DNA of 64,000 nt from Ryuthela nishihirai (GCA_038380435.1 JAWZYU010000126.1:62001-126000), one strand, 5' to 3'; counted from the first letter of the stretch, positions 1 through 11,357 are shown. Notes: a model not told the origin generated them from the sequence alone. Numbers and translations are program-made.

Positions 1-486
1 TTACGATATTTTTATGTAAAAAAAAGTTTTCTTCAGGAATTAATATTAATATTTAGGTATTTTTAAAAAGACGTCATTACGTGCAGGCAAATGCATTATT
101 TACGGCTGTGAGCAGTAGGAGGTTGCTCACAGGAAACGTTATGCAACATCCCAACTCTTCTTTTGCATTTCTCGGAAAGAAAACTCCCCATCTTCCGCTG
201 CTGACGTCGTTTTTCCTTCCCCCTCATAATAAGTCTGTTCGTGGAAAGCTCAGAAAGGGAATTATCCCTATTTTAGGGAGTCGTTCTTCATATCAGCTGG
301 TCCTGTCAAACCAGATTAAACTAGGAAGGGATGACAAGTAGAGAGAGGAGTTGTTTCTTAAATACATCATGCTTGTGGGGGCGGGGGGGGGGGTGAGGTT
401 CTAGTGCTTGGAAGAAGAGAGGGCAAGACGATTAGCAGACAGTAGTGCAATCGAGAGGAGTAGGGATTGAAGAGGTACAGTCCACG
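1..486. other. Unique sequence at the window edge
   Basis: No gene or family recognised. A G-rich run lies at about 375-396. Confidence 0.5.
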
Positions 487-500
487 TTTCTTTCGGAGAG

Positions 501-1274
501 TTGGGTTGTTTTACCTCTGAGCTGCACTTTTTTGTACACCATGGGCTAAATGGCCAGGTCACAAGGACCCCGAAAGCTCAGAGAGGGTTGGGGGAGAGAC
601 CCACTGGAACAGCTGTTGGGAGACAGATGGTAGCCTCCCGTCAAGGCCATCCAGCGTGTTCTTTAACGTTGGGTTGTTTTATCTCTGAGCGGCACTTTTT
701 TGCACACCATGGGCTAAATGGCCAGGTCATATGGACCCCGAAGGCTCAGAGAAGGTTGAAGGAGGCGACCCACTGGAACAGCTGTTGGGAGACAGATGGT
801 AGCCTCCCGTCAAGGCCATCCAGCGTGTTCTTTAACGTTGGGTTGTTTTACCTCTGAGCTGCACTTTTTTGCACATCATGAGCTAAATGGCCAGGTCACA
901 TGGACCCCGAAGGCTCGGAGAAGGTTCGAGGAGGCGACCCACTGGAACAGATTTTGGGAAACAAATAGTAACCTCCCGTCAAGGCCATCCAGCGTGTTCT
1001 TTAACGTGCACAGGGTATGGCTCTCCCGCACACGGGCCACTGCTTAACGTCCCATCTGACGAATCGCGGCCTTTCGAAGACCCATCTGTGTCCCCTACTG
1101 CCCTGATGGGCGGGGAATTTTGAGAAGATAAATCTCAACGCTGACCCAGGTGGGATTCGAACCTGGGAACTGCAGAGTGACCAGGTGGGATTCGAACCTG
1201 GGAACTGCAGAGTGACCAGGTTCGAGTCTCACCATTACAAGCCTTGCGCGCTACCGACTGAGCCACTCCCACCC
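501..1274 (-). mobile_element. SINE-A with three tandem 3' modules and a 14-bp TSD
   Basis: The minus-strand copy has module starts at 501, 669 and 838 (168-169 bp period), then the core and a tRNA head. It is flanked by the perfect duplication TTTCTTTCGGAGAG at 487-500 and 1275-1288. The head contains an extra tandem duplication of its B-box segment (about 1143-1213). Confidence 0.93.
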
Positions 1275-1353
1275 TTTCTTTCGGAGAGAAACTTCCGAAA
1301 GGAAGAAATCATTATTTATAATAATGTTTAGCTGAGAGCAAAGCGACTTTGAG

Positions 1354-1480
1354 GGAGGGGCTTGTGGCTCTGCCTGGTAGAGCACAAAGCACGTAACCAG
1401 CAGTTACCAGGTTCGAGTCCTGTCGGTGCCAACGTTGAAATTTATCTTCGCTAATTTCCCACCCTGACCTCGATCAGAAA
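1354..1480 (+). mobile_element. Diverged tRNA-headed SINE fragment
   Basis: TGGCTCTGCCTGGTAGAGCA resembles a tRNA A-box arm, and GGTTCGAGTCCTGTC is a B box. AACGTTGAAATTTATCTTCG and the following CCACCCTGACC align loosely with the SINE-A core. It is an older or separate subfamily, truncated before the 25-bp minisatellite. Confidence 0.6.
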
Positions 1481-1489
1481 GGGGACTGA

Positions 1490-2195
1490 GTGTTCACAAT
1501 CCGTTTTAATTCGCTGATTGTTCATGATTCCAATTTTATCTCTGATTGTTCACGACTTGACTTGATTCGCTGATTGTTCGCGATCCGTCTGAATTCGCTG
1601 ATTGTTCATGTTATACGTTTTAATTTGCTAATTGTTCACGATCCGTCTTAATTTGATGGTTGTTCACGAACTGTTTTACTTCGTTGATTGTTCACGATCC
1701 GTGCTTATTCGCCTCTTTTCGCCGATTGTTTTCGATTAGCCTTTATTCGCTGATTGTTTTCGATCAGCCTTTATTCGCTGATTATTCACGATGCGTCTTT
1801 ATTCGTTGATTATTCACGACCCGCCTTTATTCGCCGATTGTTTTCGATCAGCCTTTATTCGCTGATTATTCACGATGCGTCTTTATTCGCTGATTATTCA
1901 CGATGCGTCTTTATTCGCTGATTATTCACGATCCACCTTTTTCGCTGATTGTTTTCGATCAGCCTTTATTCGCTGATTGTTTTCGATCAGCCTTTATTCG
2001 CTGATTATTCACGATGCGTCTTTAATCGCTGATTATTCACGATACGTCTTTATTCGCTGATTATTCACGATGCGTCTTTATTCACTGATTGTTCACGATA
2101 CGTCTTTATTCGCTGATTGTTCACGATACGTCTTTATTCGCTGATTATTCACGATACGTCTTTATTCGCTGATTGTTCACGATCTGTCTTAAAGG
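1490..2195. repeat. 25-bp-class minisatellite, locus 1
   Basis: About 27 degenerate units of the form TTCGCTGATTGTTCACGATC plus CGTCTTTA. Variants include ATTATTCACGATGCG and TTGTTTTCGATCAGC. The reverse complement of the same family occurs at 23490-24735. Confidence 0.93.
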
Positions 2196-2217
2196 TTTAG
2201 AGTTAGGTAAGATATGG

Positions 2218-2340
2218 AGATTCCTGGACAGCTGTTAGGAGACAGATGGAAGCCTCTCGTCTAGATCACTAGAGAGTTCCTTAAAGCACACGGATTACGG
2301 CTCTCCTGTACAAGGCACCAGGCTTAACATCTCCTCCAAT
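2218..2340 (-). mobile_element. Old SINE-A remnant, left half
   Basis: Diverged module text (CAGCTGTTAGGAGACAGATG, then CTCTCGTC and GGCTTAACATCTCC) that resumes after 2902. The younger two-module SINE-A has inserted into it. Confidence 0.65.
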
Positions 2341-2901
2341 AGGTTGTTGGGTTGTTTTACCTCTGGACGGCACTTTCTTGCACACCATGGGCTAAATGGC
2401 CAGGTCACAAGGACCCCGAAGGCTCAGAGAAGGTTGTAGGAGGGGACCCACTGGAACAGCTGTTGGGAGACAGATGGTAGCCTCCAGTCAGGGTCATACA
2501 GCGTGTTCCTTAACGTTGGGTTGTTTTACCTCTGGACGGCACTTTCTTGCACACCATGGGCTAAATGGCCAGGTCACAAGGACCCCGAAGTCTCAGAGAA
2601 GGTTGGATGAGGGGACCCACTGGAACAGCTGTTAGGAGACAGATGGTAGCCTCCCGTCAAGGCCATCCAGCGTGTTCTTTAACGTGCACAGTGTATGGCT
2701 CTCTCCCGTACACGGACCAACGGCTTAACGTCCCATCCGACGAACGGCGGCCTTTCCAAGCCCATCGGTGTCCCCTACTGACCGTGGGCAGGGCGGGGGA
2801 ATTTTGCGGAGATAAATCTCAACGCTGACCCAGCTGGGACTCGAACCTGGGAACTACAGATTACGAGCCTGGCGCGCTACCGACAGAGCCACCCCCGCCC
2901 C
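2341..2901 (-). mobile_element. SINE-A with two modules and a 10-bp TSD
   Basis: Two 3' modules start at about 2348 and 2517, followed by core and head ending GCCACCCCCGCCC. CTCCTCCAAT is repeated at 2331-2340 and 2902-2911, inside an older SINE-A. Confidence 0.9.
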
Positions 2902-3196
2902 CTCCTCCAATGGACATTTACAAAGAGCTACCAACTAAGAGATTAACAACTGGTGGAGTGGCCTGCATTCTCCCAAGATCGATCGCATGTTCCGGGAAGA
3001 TGTATTGCCACTCTTCAGCTCCTTCCGAAACCCCCCAGGACTTCAAGAATTACTGCTCATTGCTCAGGTGATTTTATAACTCTCTCATTCTCTGGATTAT
3101 CTTATTGAGGGCGTGAATCGAAGTTGTCAGACCCGCATTGGTGCTAGAGGGCATTAACTATTAACAATATATCGATTTTGCATTTCTTCTTTTCAG

Positions 3197-3812
3197 TGCA
3201 AAATTTCCCACCCTGCCCACGGTCAGTAGGGAACACCGATGGACTTGGAAAGACCGCCGTCCGTCGGATGGGTTGGGTTGGGTTGTTTTACCTCTGAGCG
3301 GCACTTTTTTGCACACCATGGGCTAATGGCCAGGTCACATGGACCCCGAAGGCTCAGAGAAGGTTGGGGGAGGGGACCCACTGGAACAGCTGTTGGGAGA
3401 CAGATGGTAGCCTCCCGTCAAGGCCATCCAGCGTGTTCTTTAACGTGCACAGGGTATGGCTCTCCCGCACACTGGGCCACGGCTTAACGTCCCATCCGAC
3501 GGACGGCGGCCCTTCCAAGCCCATCGGTGTCCCCTACTGACCGTGGGCAGGGCGGGGAATTTTGCAGAGATAAATCTCGACGCCGACCCAGCTGGGACTC
3601 GAACCTGGGAACTACAGATTACGAGCCTGGCGCGCTACCGACTGACCCGTCGGATGGGACGTTAAGCCGTGGCCCCGTGTACGGGAGAGCCATACCGTGT
3701 GCACGTTAAAGAACACGCTGGATAGCCTTGAGGGGAAGCTTCTGTCTCCTAATAGCTGTCTAGTCAGTCCCCATTCCCCAACCTTCTTTGAACCTGTGGG
3801 GTCCTTGTGACC
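3197..3812 (+). mobile_element. SINE-A (+), 5'-truncated and split by a younger SINE-A (-)
   Basis: The core begins at 3197 (GCAAAATTTCCCACCC) and runs to 3272, then resumes at 3647 and runs to the module, cut off after GTGACCTGG. The interruption is the minus copy at 3273-3646. Confidence 0.85.
3273..3646 (-). mobile_element. SINE-A inserted in SINE-A
   Basis: A one-module minus copy that lacks the first bases of its tRNA head. CCGTCGGATGGG is duplicated at 3261-3272 and 3647-3658, and this sequence is itself part of the older SINE-A. Confidence 0.88.
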
Positions 3813-3814
3813 TG

Positions 3815-4414
3815 GGACGGCGGTGGCTCAGTCGGTAGCACGCCAGGCTGGTAATCTGCAGTTCCCAGGTTCGAGTTCCAGCTGGGTCGGCGCTGAGATT
3901 TATCTCCTGAAATCTCTCCGCCACTTCCCACGGTCAGTAGGGGACACCGCTGGGCTTGGAAATGCCGCCGTCCATCGGATGGGACTTTAAGCAGTGGTCG
4001 CGTGTACAGTCGCTCAAAAAAGTATCCGAACACTATGGTTGATTACAGAATTCAGAAAAAATATCTGGCAACACTTTTTTTTAGAAATTAGTGATCTGGC
4101 AACCTTCGTGTCACGTGACACGAAGATTGCCAGATCACTAATTTCTAAAAAAAGTGTTGCCAGATATTTTTTCTGAATAGTGTAATCAACCATAGTGTTC
4201 GGATACTTTTTTGAGCGACTGTACGGGAGAGCCATACTCTTGCACGTTAAAGAACACACTAGATGGCCTTGACGGGAGGCTACCATCTGTCTCCCAACAG
4301 CTGTTCCAGTGGGCCCCCTCCCCCAACTTTCTCTGAGCCTTCGGGGTCCTTGTGACCTGGTCATTTAGCCCATGGTGTGCAAAAAAGTGCCACTCAAAGG
4401 TAAAACAACCCAAA
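3815..4414 (+). mobile_element. SINE-A (+) split by a palindromic MITE
   Basis: Head (GGTGGCTCAGTCGGTAGCAC), core and one module, ending GGTAAAACAACCCAAA. The MITE occupies 4007-4221. Confidence 0.9.
4007..4221. mobile_element. Palindromic MITE with Tc1-like ends, copy 1
   Basis: The element is a 215-bp near-perfect inverted repeat. It starts CAGTCGCTCAAAAAAGTATC and ends with the reverse complement GAGCGACTG, with the centre at a CACGTG palindrome (about 4113-4118). TA flanks both sides (4005-4006 and 4222-4223). Removing the element and one TA restores the SINE-A text GTGTACGGGAGAGCC, which also occurs intact at 24955. It has no coding capacity. Confidence 0.92.
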
Positions 4415-4604
4415 TCTTTTCAGCAATTTTTCTTATTCGATTTTTAGAGTATATTTAAATAACTTTCGCCCAAATTTTCATGACTGATGGCAACATTATC
4501 TTTGTATCTTCTCGTGAAATTTGATTGAATATGTCCGACTCTATTTCCAGATATGGGCATTTCACTGATCAGTGCTTAACATATGAAGAGCGGTTTACGT
4601 GCTT

Positions 4605-5790
4605 TTTTCTAGGTTCTAGTGAAAAACATTTTGTTAGCTTTCCTCAAGGTCCTAGTGAAAAAGCAGTTTATATGCTTTTCTCCAGGTTTTAGCGAAAAAG
4701 CAGTTTATACGTTTTTCACTAGATCCCCGCCCACACACACACACATGGTTCTAGTGAAAAAGAGGTTAATTTCTTTCTTTCCATGGTTTTAGTGAAAATA
4801 AGGTTCATTTCTTTCTTTTTTTTCGTGGTTCCAGTGAAAAAGATGTTCATTTCTTTTTTTCCCCGTGGTTCTAGTGAAAAAGATGTTCATTTCTTTTTTC
4901 CCATGGTTCTATTGAAAAAGAGGTTCGTTTCTTTTTTTCCATGGTTCTAGTGAAAAAGAGGTTCATTTCCTTTTTTATATTAAATAAATTTTTTACATAT
5001 TTTTATATATTTTTTATGGTTCTAGAGAAAAAGAGGTTTATTTCTTTTTTTTCCATGGCTCTAGTAAAAAAAGAGATTAATTTCTTTTTTCCCCCGTGGT
5101 TCTAGTGAAAAAGATGTTCATTTCTTTTTTCCCATGGTTCTATTGAAAAAGAGGTTCGTTTCTTTTTTTTCCATGGTTCTACTGAAAAAGAGGTTCATTT
5201 CCTTTTTTATATATTAAATAAAATTTTTTACATATCTTTATACATTTTTTATGGTTCTAGAGAAAAAGAGGTTCATTTCCTTTTTTTCATGGCTCTAGTA
5301 AAAAAAAAGATTCATTTCTTTTTTTTCCTCCGTGGTTCTAGTGAAAAAGATGTTAATTTCTTTTTTTTCCCCGTGGTTCTAGTGAAACAGATGTTCATTT
5401 CTTTTTTCCTATGGTTCTATTGAAAAACAGGTTCATTTCTTTCTTTCCATGGTTCTAGTGAACAGAGGTTCATTTCCTTTTTTATATATTAAATAATTTT
5501 TTTTATATATTTTTTATGGTTCTAGAGAAAAAGAGGTTTATTTATTTTTTTCCATGGCTATAGTAGAAAAAGAAATTCACTTTTTTTCGTGGTTCTAACG
5601 AAAAAGAGGTTCATTTCTTTTTTTCCATGGTTCTAACGAAAAAGAGGTTCATTTCTTTTTTTCCATGGTTCTAGTGAAAAAGAGGTTCATTTCTTTTTTT
5701 CCATGGTTCTAGTGAAAAAAGAGGTTCATTTCTTTTTTCCCCATGGTTCTAGTGAAAAAGAGGTTCATTTCTTTTTTTCCATGGTTCAAG
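4605..5790. repeat. 38-bp minisatellite
   Basis: Units of the form GGTTCTAGTGAAAAAGAGG plus TTCATTTCTTTTTTTCCAT, about 28 copies. AT-rich insertions of about 40 bp (near 4975, 5205, 5485) recur and suggest a larger unit of about 250 bp. Confidence 0.9.
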
Positions 5791-5987
5791 TATAAAAATA
5801 AGAATTTTTTTAATTTAAAATATATATATTTTATTTAAAAAAAAACAGGCAAACATAAGTTCCGGTTGTCAAATTTATTTAAGGTGGTTGTATGGATCTC
5901 TACTTACTTCTCTCTGGATTAGTTTTACTTTCTTACAAGAGTGAATGATTTCTCTCTGTAAATAACAATCTCCCCTCCGATCTTGAT

Positions 5988-7020
5988 AGGGGGCGGGGGT
6001 GACTCAGTCTGTAGCGCGCCAGGCTCGTAATCTGTAGTTCCCAGGTTCGAGTCCTAGCTGGGTCAGCGTTGAGTTTATCTCCGCAAAATTCCCCGTCCTG
6101 CCCACGGTCAGTAGGGGACACCGATGGGCTTGGAAAGGCCGCCGTCCGTCGGATGGGACGTTAAGCTGTGGCCCCGTGTGCGGGAGAGCCATACCCTGTG
6201 CACGTTAAAGAACACGCTGAATGGCCTTGACGGGAGGCTACCATCTGTCTCGCAACAGCTGTTCCAGTGGGTCTCCTCCCCCAACCTTCTCTGAGCCTTC
6301 GGGGTCCTTGTGACCTGGCCATTTAGCCCATGGTGTGCAAAAAAGTGGCGCTCAGAGGTCTCAACGTTAAAGAACACGCTGGATGGCCTTGACGGGAGGC
6401 TACCATCTGTCTCCCAACAGCTGTTCCAGTGGGTCCCCTCCCCCAACCTTCTCTGAGCCTTCGGGGTCCTTGTGACCTGGCCATTTAGCCCATGGTGTGC
6501 AAAAAAGTGGCGCTCAGAGGTCTCAACGTTAAAGAACACGCTGGATGGCCTTGACGGGAGGCTACCATCTGTCTCCCAACAGCTGTTCCAGTGGGTCCCC
6601 TCCCCCAACCTTCTCTGAGCCTTCGGGGTCCTTGTGACCTGGCCATTTAGCCCATGGTGTGCAAAAAAGTGGCGCTCAGAGGTCTCAACGTTAAAGAACA
6701 CGCTGGATGGCCTTGACGGGAGGCTACCATCTGTCTCCCAACAGCTGTTCCAGTGGGTCCCCTCCCCCAACCTTCTCTGAGCCTTCGGGGTCCTTGTGAC
6801 CTGGCCATTTAGCCCATGGTGTGCAAAAAAGTGGCGCTCAGAGGTCTCAACGTTAAAGAACACGCTGGATGGCCTTGACGGGAGGCTACCATCTGTTTCC
6901 CAACAGCTGTTCCAGTGGGTCCCCTTCCCCAACCTTCTCTGAGCCTTCAGGGTTCTTGTGACCTGGCCATTTAGCCCATGGTGTGCAAAAAAGTGCCGCT
7001 CAGAGGTAAAACAACCCAAC
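5988..7020 (+). mobile_element. SINE-A with five modules of exactly 162 bp and an 11-bp TSD
   Basis: Head and core run to 6201. Modules then start at 6202, 6364, 6526, 6688 and 6850, all 162 bp apart. Internal junctions read GAGGTCTCAACGTTAAAG, so each internal module lacks the usual AAACAACCC tail. The target duplication CCGATCTTGAT lies at 5977-5987 and 7021-7031. The minus-strand 308-codon frame here is open only because 162 is divisible by three. Confidence 0.93.
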
Positions 7021-7031
7021 CCGATCTTGAT

Positions 7032-7505
7032 CATCTTTGCTTTAGTGCCAGTGCTATAACAACAAGGTGGATGGGGGTGGCCGGTACATGCCTTAGTTGC
7101 CTCCAGCTCATACCTATATTCAACTTTCCTTGTTTATATCAACACAGTAAGACGACAAAAAAAAACTTTCCTATAAATTTTTTCACAACAATGTTATGAA
7201 GGAATTTCTCTAAGGGATTTCTTCCACCCCATCCCATGCTTTGGTGCCATATTCCCAGAGGGTGGGGGAGGGTTTTACTGAGAGAGAGGAGACGAGAGAT
7301 AACAACGGGAGGAACTGCAAGTTCCGGTCATGTCACCGAAGGAGAAGCTGTTGCCGTGTGATTAGGACATCTGGACGAAATTCCTCGTGGCCTAAAAGGG
7401 AGTGTCGTCATTGCTCGCTCGTTCCGATGACTCACATTCAGTGGGACAACCTGGAGAGAGGGGGGGAGTGAACTCGTTCTATAGCAACAAGCTATTACAG
7501 TGTTG
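7032..7505. other. Unique sequence
   Basis: No recognisable exon or repeat. Confidence 0.45.
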
Positions 7506-7510
7506 TGTTA

Positions 7511-8505
7511 GGTTGTTTTGTTTCTGAGCGACACTTTTTTGCACACCATGGGCTAAATGGCAAGGTCACAAGGACACCGAAGGCTCTGAGAAGGTTGAAA
7601 GAAGGGATTTGGGTTGGGTTGTTTTACCTCTGAGCGGCACTTTTTTGCACACCATGGGCTAAATGGCCAGGTCACAAGGACCCCGAAGGCTCAGAGAAGG
7701 TTGGTGGAGGGGTTGGGTTGTTTTACCTCTGAGCGGCACTTTTTTGCACACCATGGGCTAAATGGCTAGGTCACAAGGACACCGAAGGCTCTGAGAAGGT
7801 TGAGAGAAGGGATTTGGGTTGGGTTGTTTTACCTCTGAGCGGCACTTTTTTGCACACCATGGGCTAAATGGCCAGGTCACAAGGGCCCCGAAGGCTCAGA
7901 GAAGGTTGGTGGAGGGGTTGGGTTGTTTTACCTCTGAGCGGCACTTTTTTGCACACCATGGGCTAAATGGCTAGGTCACAAGGACACCGAAGGCTCTGAG
8001 AAGGTTGAGAGAAGCGATTTGGGTTGGGTTGTTTTACCTCTGAGCAGCACTTTTTTGCACACCATGGGCTAAATGGCCAGGTCACAAGGGCCCCGAAGGC
8101 TCAGAGAAGGTTGGTGGAGGGGTTGGGTTGTTTTACCTCTGAGCGGCACTTTTTTGCACACCATGGGCTAAATGGCCAGGTCACATGGACCCCGAAGGCT
8201 CAGAGAAGGTTGGGGGAGGGGACCCATTGGAACAGTTGTGGGGAGACAGATGGTAGCCTCCCGTCAAGGCCATCTAGTGTGTTCTTTAACGTGCACAGGG
8301 TATGGCTCTCCCACGCACGGATCCACAGCTTAACGTCCCATCCGACGGACGACGGTCTTTCCAAGCCCATCGGTGTCCCCTACTGACCGTGGGCAGGGCG
8401 GGGAATTTTGCGGAGATAAATCTCAACGCTGACCCAGTTGGGACTCGAACCTGGGAACTACAGATTACGAGCCAGGCGCGCTACCGATTGAGCCACCCCC
8501 GCTCC
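7511..8505 (-). mobile_element. SINE-A with seven modules, six of them truncated
   Basis: Module starts lie at about 7511, 7611, 7711, 7816, 7916, 8021 and 8121. Only the last continues into core and head. The truncated ones alternate between two types and form a 205-bp two-unit repeat (GAAGGGATTTGGGTTGGG against GGTGGAGGGGTTGGG junctions). Confidence 0.88.
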
Positions 8506-8828
8506 CAGGTCCATTGGAATAGTTGTTGGGAGACAAATGGTAGCCTCCCGTCAAGGCCATCCAGCATGTTCTTTAACGTGTACAGGTTATGGCTCTCCCG
8601 CACAAGGGGCCACGGCTTAACGTCCACGGCTTAACGGGGGGCTTAAGAGGCCACGACTTAACGTCCCATCCGACGGCGACCTTTCCAACACATCGGTGTC
8701 CCCTACTGACAGTGGGCAGGGCGGGGAATTTTCCGGAGATAAATCTCAACGCTGACCCAGTTGGGACTCGAACCTGGGAACTACAGATTAGGTGCATGGC
8801 GCGCTACCGACTGAGCCACCCCCGCCCC
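8506..8828 (-). mobile_element. SINE-A, 3'-truncated, with locally duplicated core
   Basis: It starts inside the module (CATTGGAATAGTTGTTGGG) and ends CCACCCCCGCCCC. CACGGCTTAACG text is repeated three times around 8612-8665. Confidence 0.85.
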
Positions 8829-8910
8829 AATTGTCTCCTAACAGCTGTCCAGTGGGTTTTAGCACATTGTGGGAAAAAAGTGCCTCTCAGAGATAAAGCA
8901 ACCCAACTCA
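8829..8910 (+). mobile_element. Old SINE-A tail fragment (+)
   Basis: TGTCTCCTAACAGCTGTCCA through GATAAAGCAACCCAAC is the plus-strand end of the module with many changes. Confidence 0.7.
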
Positions 8911-9529
8911 TTTAATTTATTTAGACGGTATTTAGACAGAAAATATTTTCGGAATGGTGCGAAAGGACGTGGGGGGGGGGGAGTCACATGAAATTTCGAG
9001 ATGGGTAAAAATGATAGTGGTCAACCTAGGAGGAATATTTTTAAGTTACAGAATATAAAAAAATGCATTTTTTAATTTTAAGAAATCTTTGTTTTACTAG
9101 TACTAAAATCACAAACTGTGCAAGTAAAATGAGCGATCGGTGAACTATAACCACCCCCTTCCCATGTTATGTCAATGGGATCTTCTAATCCGTATTTTAA
9201 AATTTTTTAAAAAAACTTTAAGCATTTTATGGGTAAAATGGTATTTAAGGTAAGCTAAGGATCTCAATTAATTCTACCTAAAAATCGATTTTCAACAATA
9301 TTGCTTTACTATTCAAAGAGTGGATGTTTGAACATTTAAAGAAGGATGTTTGAACATTTAATTAAAAGAAGGATGTTTGAACATTTAACAACAGCAATGC
9401 TAAACAAACGAATTTACCTTTGAAGTTAATTGAAACTGAAGAAGCGTTATTTTTTACGGAAAGAAATAACTAAGTATTTTGAAAGGGTGAATAAATAATT
9501 CCTTCAACTTTTTGATCAATTTCTTAGAC
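8911..9529. other. AT-rich unique sequence
   Basis: Only a local three-copy GGATGTTTGAACATTTAA duplication (9321-9388) was seen. Confidence 0.55.
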
Positions 9530-10290
9530 CAGTGTTTTTCGAACTTTTTTGACAGCGACCTACAATAAGAAATACATTTTACATCGTGTCCCAGACTCTT
9601 ATATTTTCTGCTCTATTTCATTAAAAAATGCTGCGATCCAAAAAAATGCTGCGATTTAAAAAATGCGATCCACTAATGTAGGGGTTCTCAACGTGGATTA
9701 CGTGGTAAAATTATTTCTGGTAAGCCGTGAGAGCTCAAAATCGCTAGATCTATGTTATATATATTTGTTTATTTTATTCCCATTGTTATACTATAACTAT
9801 AGTTTTATCTATCTATACAAGGGGTGCGCCAGTTACATACACATTTCAAGGGGGTATGTGAAGCATAAAAGGTTGAGAACCACGGATATACATGTTTTAT
9901 TTTGTTCACATTGTTATACTATAACTATAGTTTTATATATCTATACAAGGGGTACGCCAGTTACATACACATTTCCAGGGGGTACGTGAAGCATAAAATT
10001 TTGAGAACCACTGATATATGTTTTATTTTATTCCCATTGTTATAACTATAGTTTTATCTATCTATACAAGGGGTACGCCAGTTACATACACATTTCCCGG
10101 GGGTACGTGAAGCATAAAATTTTGAGGACCACTGATATATATGTTTTATTTTATTCCCATTGTTATATCATAACTATAGTTTTATCTATGTATACAAGGG
10201 GTACGCCAGTTACATACACATTTCCAGGGGGTACATGAAGCATAAAAGGTTGAGAACCACTGATATTTATGTTTTATTTTATCTAAAAGT
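9530..10290. repeat. Tandemly repeated end of a hAT-like element
   Basis: CAGTGTTTTTCGAACTTTTT at 9530 resembles the start of many hAT elements. Downstream, four units of about 121-128 bp each end with AGCATAAAAGGTTGAGAACC followed by ACTGAT, which is the reverse complement of a typical hAT end (CAGTGGTTCTCAACC). Each unit carries GGGGGTACGTGAAGC and a TATCTATACAAGGGGTACGC block. No transposase is present. Confidence 0.7.
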
Positions 10291-10486
10291 TCTTAGATTC
10301 ATTAATAAAATGCGCCTTAAAGGAGGATTATCGTCGCATTGCTATTGCAAATTGCTGCGGTGGTTCCCTCCGTAAAAGTTAAAATCGAAATTAACATAAA
10401 ACATGCCCATAAGAAGTTAGAACCCGAACAGAGTAACTCAGCGTTTGCAAAAAATTCCATAGAAATGGCTGTTATTGAAAGCAAAC

Positions 10487-10498
10487 TGCGCATGCGCG
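10487..10498. promoter_or_regulatory. NRF1-like palindrome
   Basis: TGCGCATGCGCG matches the (T/C)GCGCATGCGC(A/G) consensus in an AT-rich intron. A sequence match only. Confidence 0.3.
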
Positions 10499-10614
10499 AG
10501 TCTCTCATAGTGTTGCCAACTTGAAGTTTTAGTGTGCCACGAGAAACAAAAAATTTGAGAGACACTGAATTAGAATAATATAAAATTTGTGTTCTTTGAA
10601 GCTTCCACCAAGGG

Positions 10615-10991
10615 TTGGGTTGTTTTACCTCTGAGCGGCACTTTTTTGCACACCATGGGCTAAATGGCCAGGTCACATGGACCCCGAAGGCTCAGAGAAG
10701 GTTGGGGGAGTGGACCCACTGGCTGTTCGGAGACAGATGGTAGCCTCCCGTCAAGGCCATCCAGCGTGTTCTTTAACGTGCACAGGGTATGGCTCTCCCA
10801 CACACGGGGCCACGGCTTAACGTCCCATCCGAAGGACGGCGGCCTTTCCAAGCCCATCGGTGTCCCCTACTGACCGTGGGAAGGGCGGGGAATTTTGCGG
10901 AGATAAATCTCAACGCTGACCCAGCTGGGACTCGAACCTGGGAACTACAGATTACGAGCCTGGCGCGCTACCGACTGCGCCACCCCCGCCC
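10615..10991 (-). mobile_element. SINE-A, one module, 13-bp TSD
   Basis: Full-length minus copy flanked by CTTCCACCAAGGG at 10602-10614 and 10992-11004. The module lacks four bases of the AACAGCTGTT segment. Confidence 0.93.
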
Positions 10992-11178
10992 CTTCCACCA
11001 AGGGATTACATAACAAGTTCAATTTACGAAATGTGCTGGAAATGGTTCGGTCACGTTTCTAGGAGGGTGGCTCGATAACCTGGCCTCCACCTAGTTTTCT
11101 AAAAAATAAAGAAAGAATTAAGATTAAAGAAATGATTTTTTCTTTGTATTTTAGCTGTTTTTAATCCAGGGTCATAAA

Positions 11179-11357
11179 GGTTGGGTTGTTTTACCTCTGA
11201 GCGGCACTTTTTTTTCACACCATGGGCTAAATGGCCAGGTCACATGGACCCCGAAGGCTCAGAGAAGGTGGGGGAGGGGACCCACTTGAACAGCTTTGAG
11301 AGACAGATGGTAGCCTCCCGTCAAGGCCATCCAGCGTGTTCTTTAACGTGCACAGGG
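11179..11357 (-). mobile_element. SINE-A module fragment next to a MITE
   Basis: Only the 3' module (GGTTGGGTTGTTTTACC through CGTGCACAGGG) is present. Core and head are missing and MITE copy 3 follows directly. Confidence 0.88.

Noticed and set aside
371..400. G-rich run with G-quadruplex potential
   Set aside because: It is a homopolymer-like run without further structure. Interest is low, and the run is prone to sequencing error.
6108..7034. A 308-codon minus-strand open frame with repeated HFFAHHGLNGQVTRTPKAQR blocks
   Set aside because: It is a translation of five SINE-A modules whose 162-bp unit is divisible by three. The same peptide appears wherever SINE-A lies.
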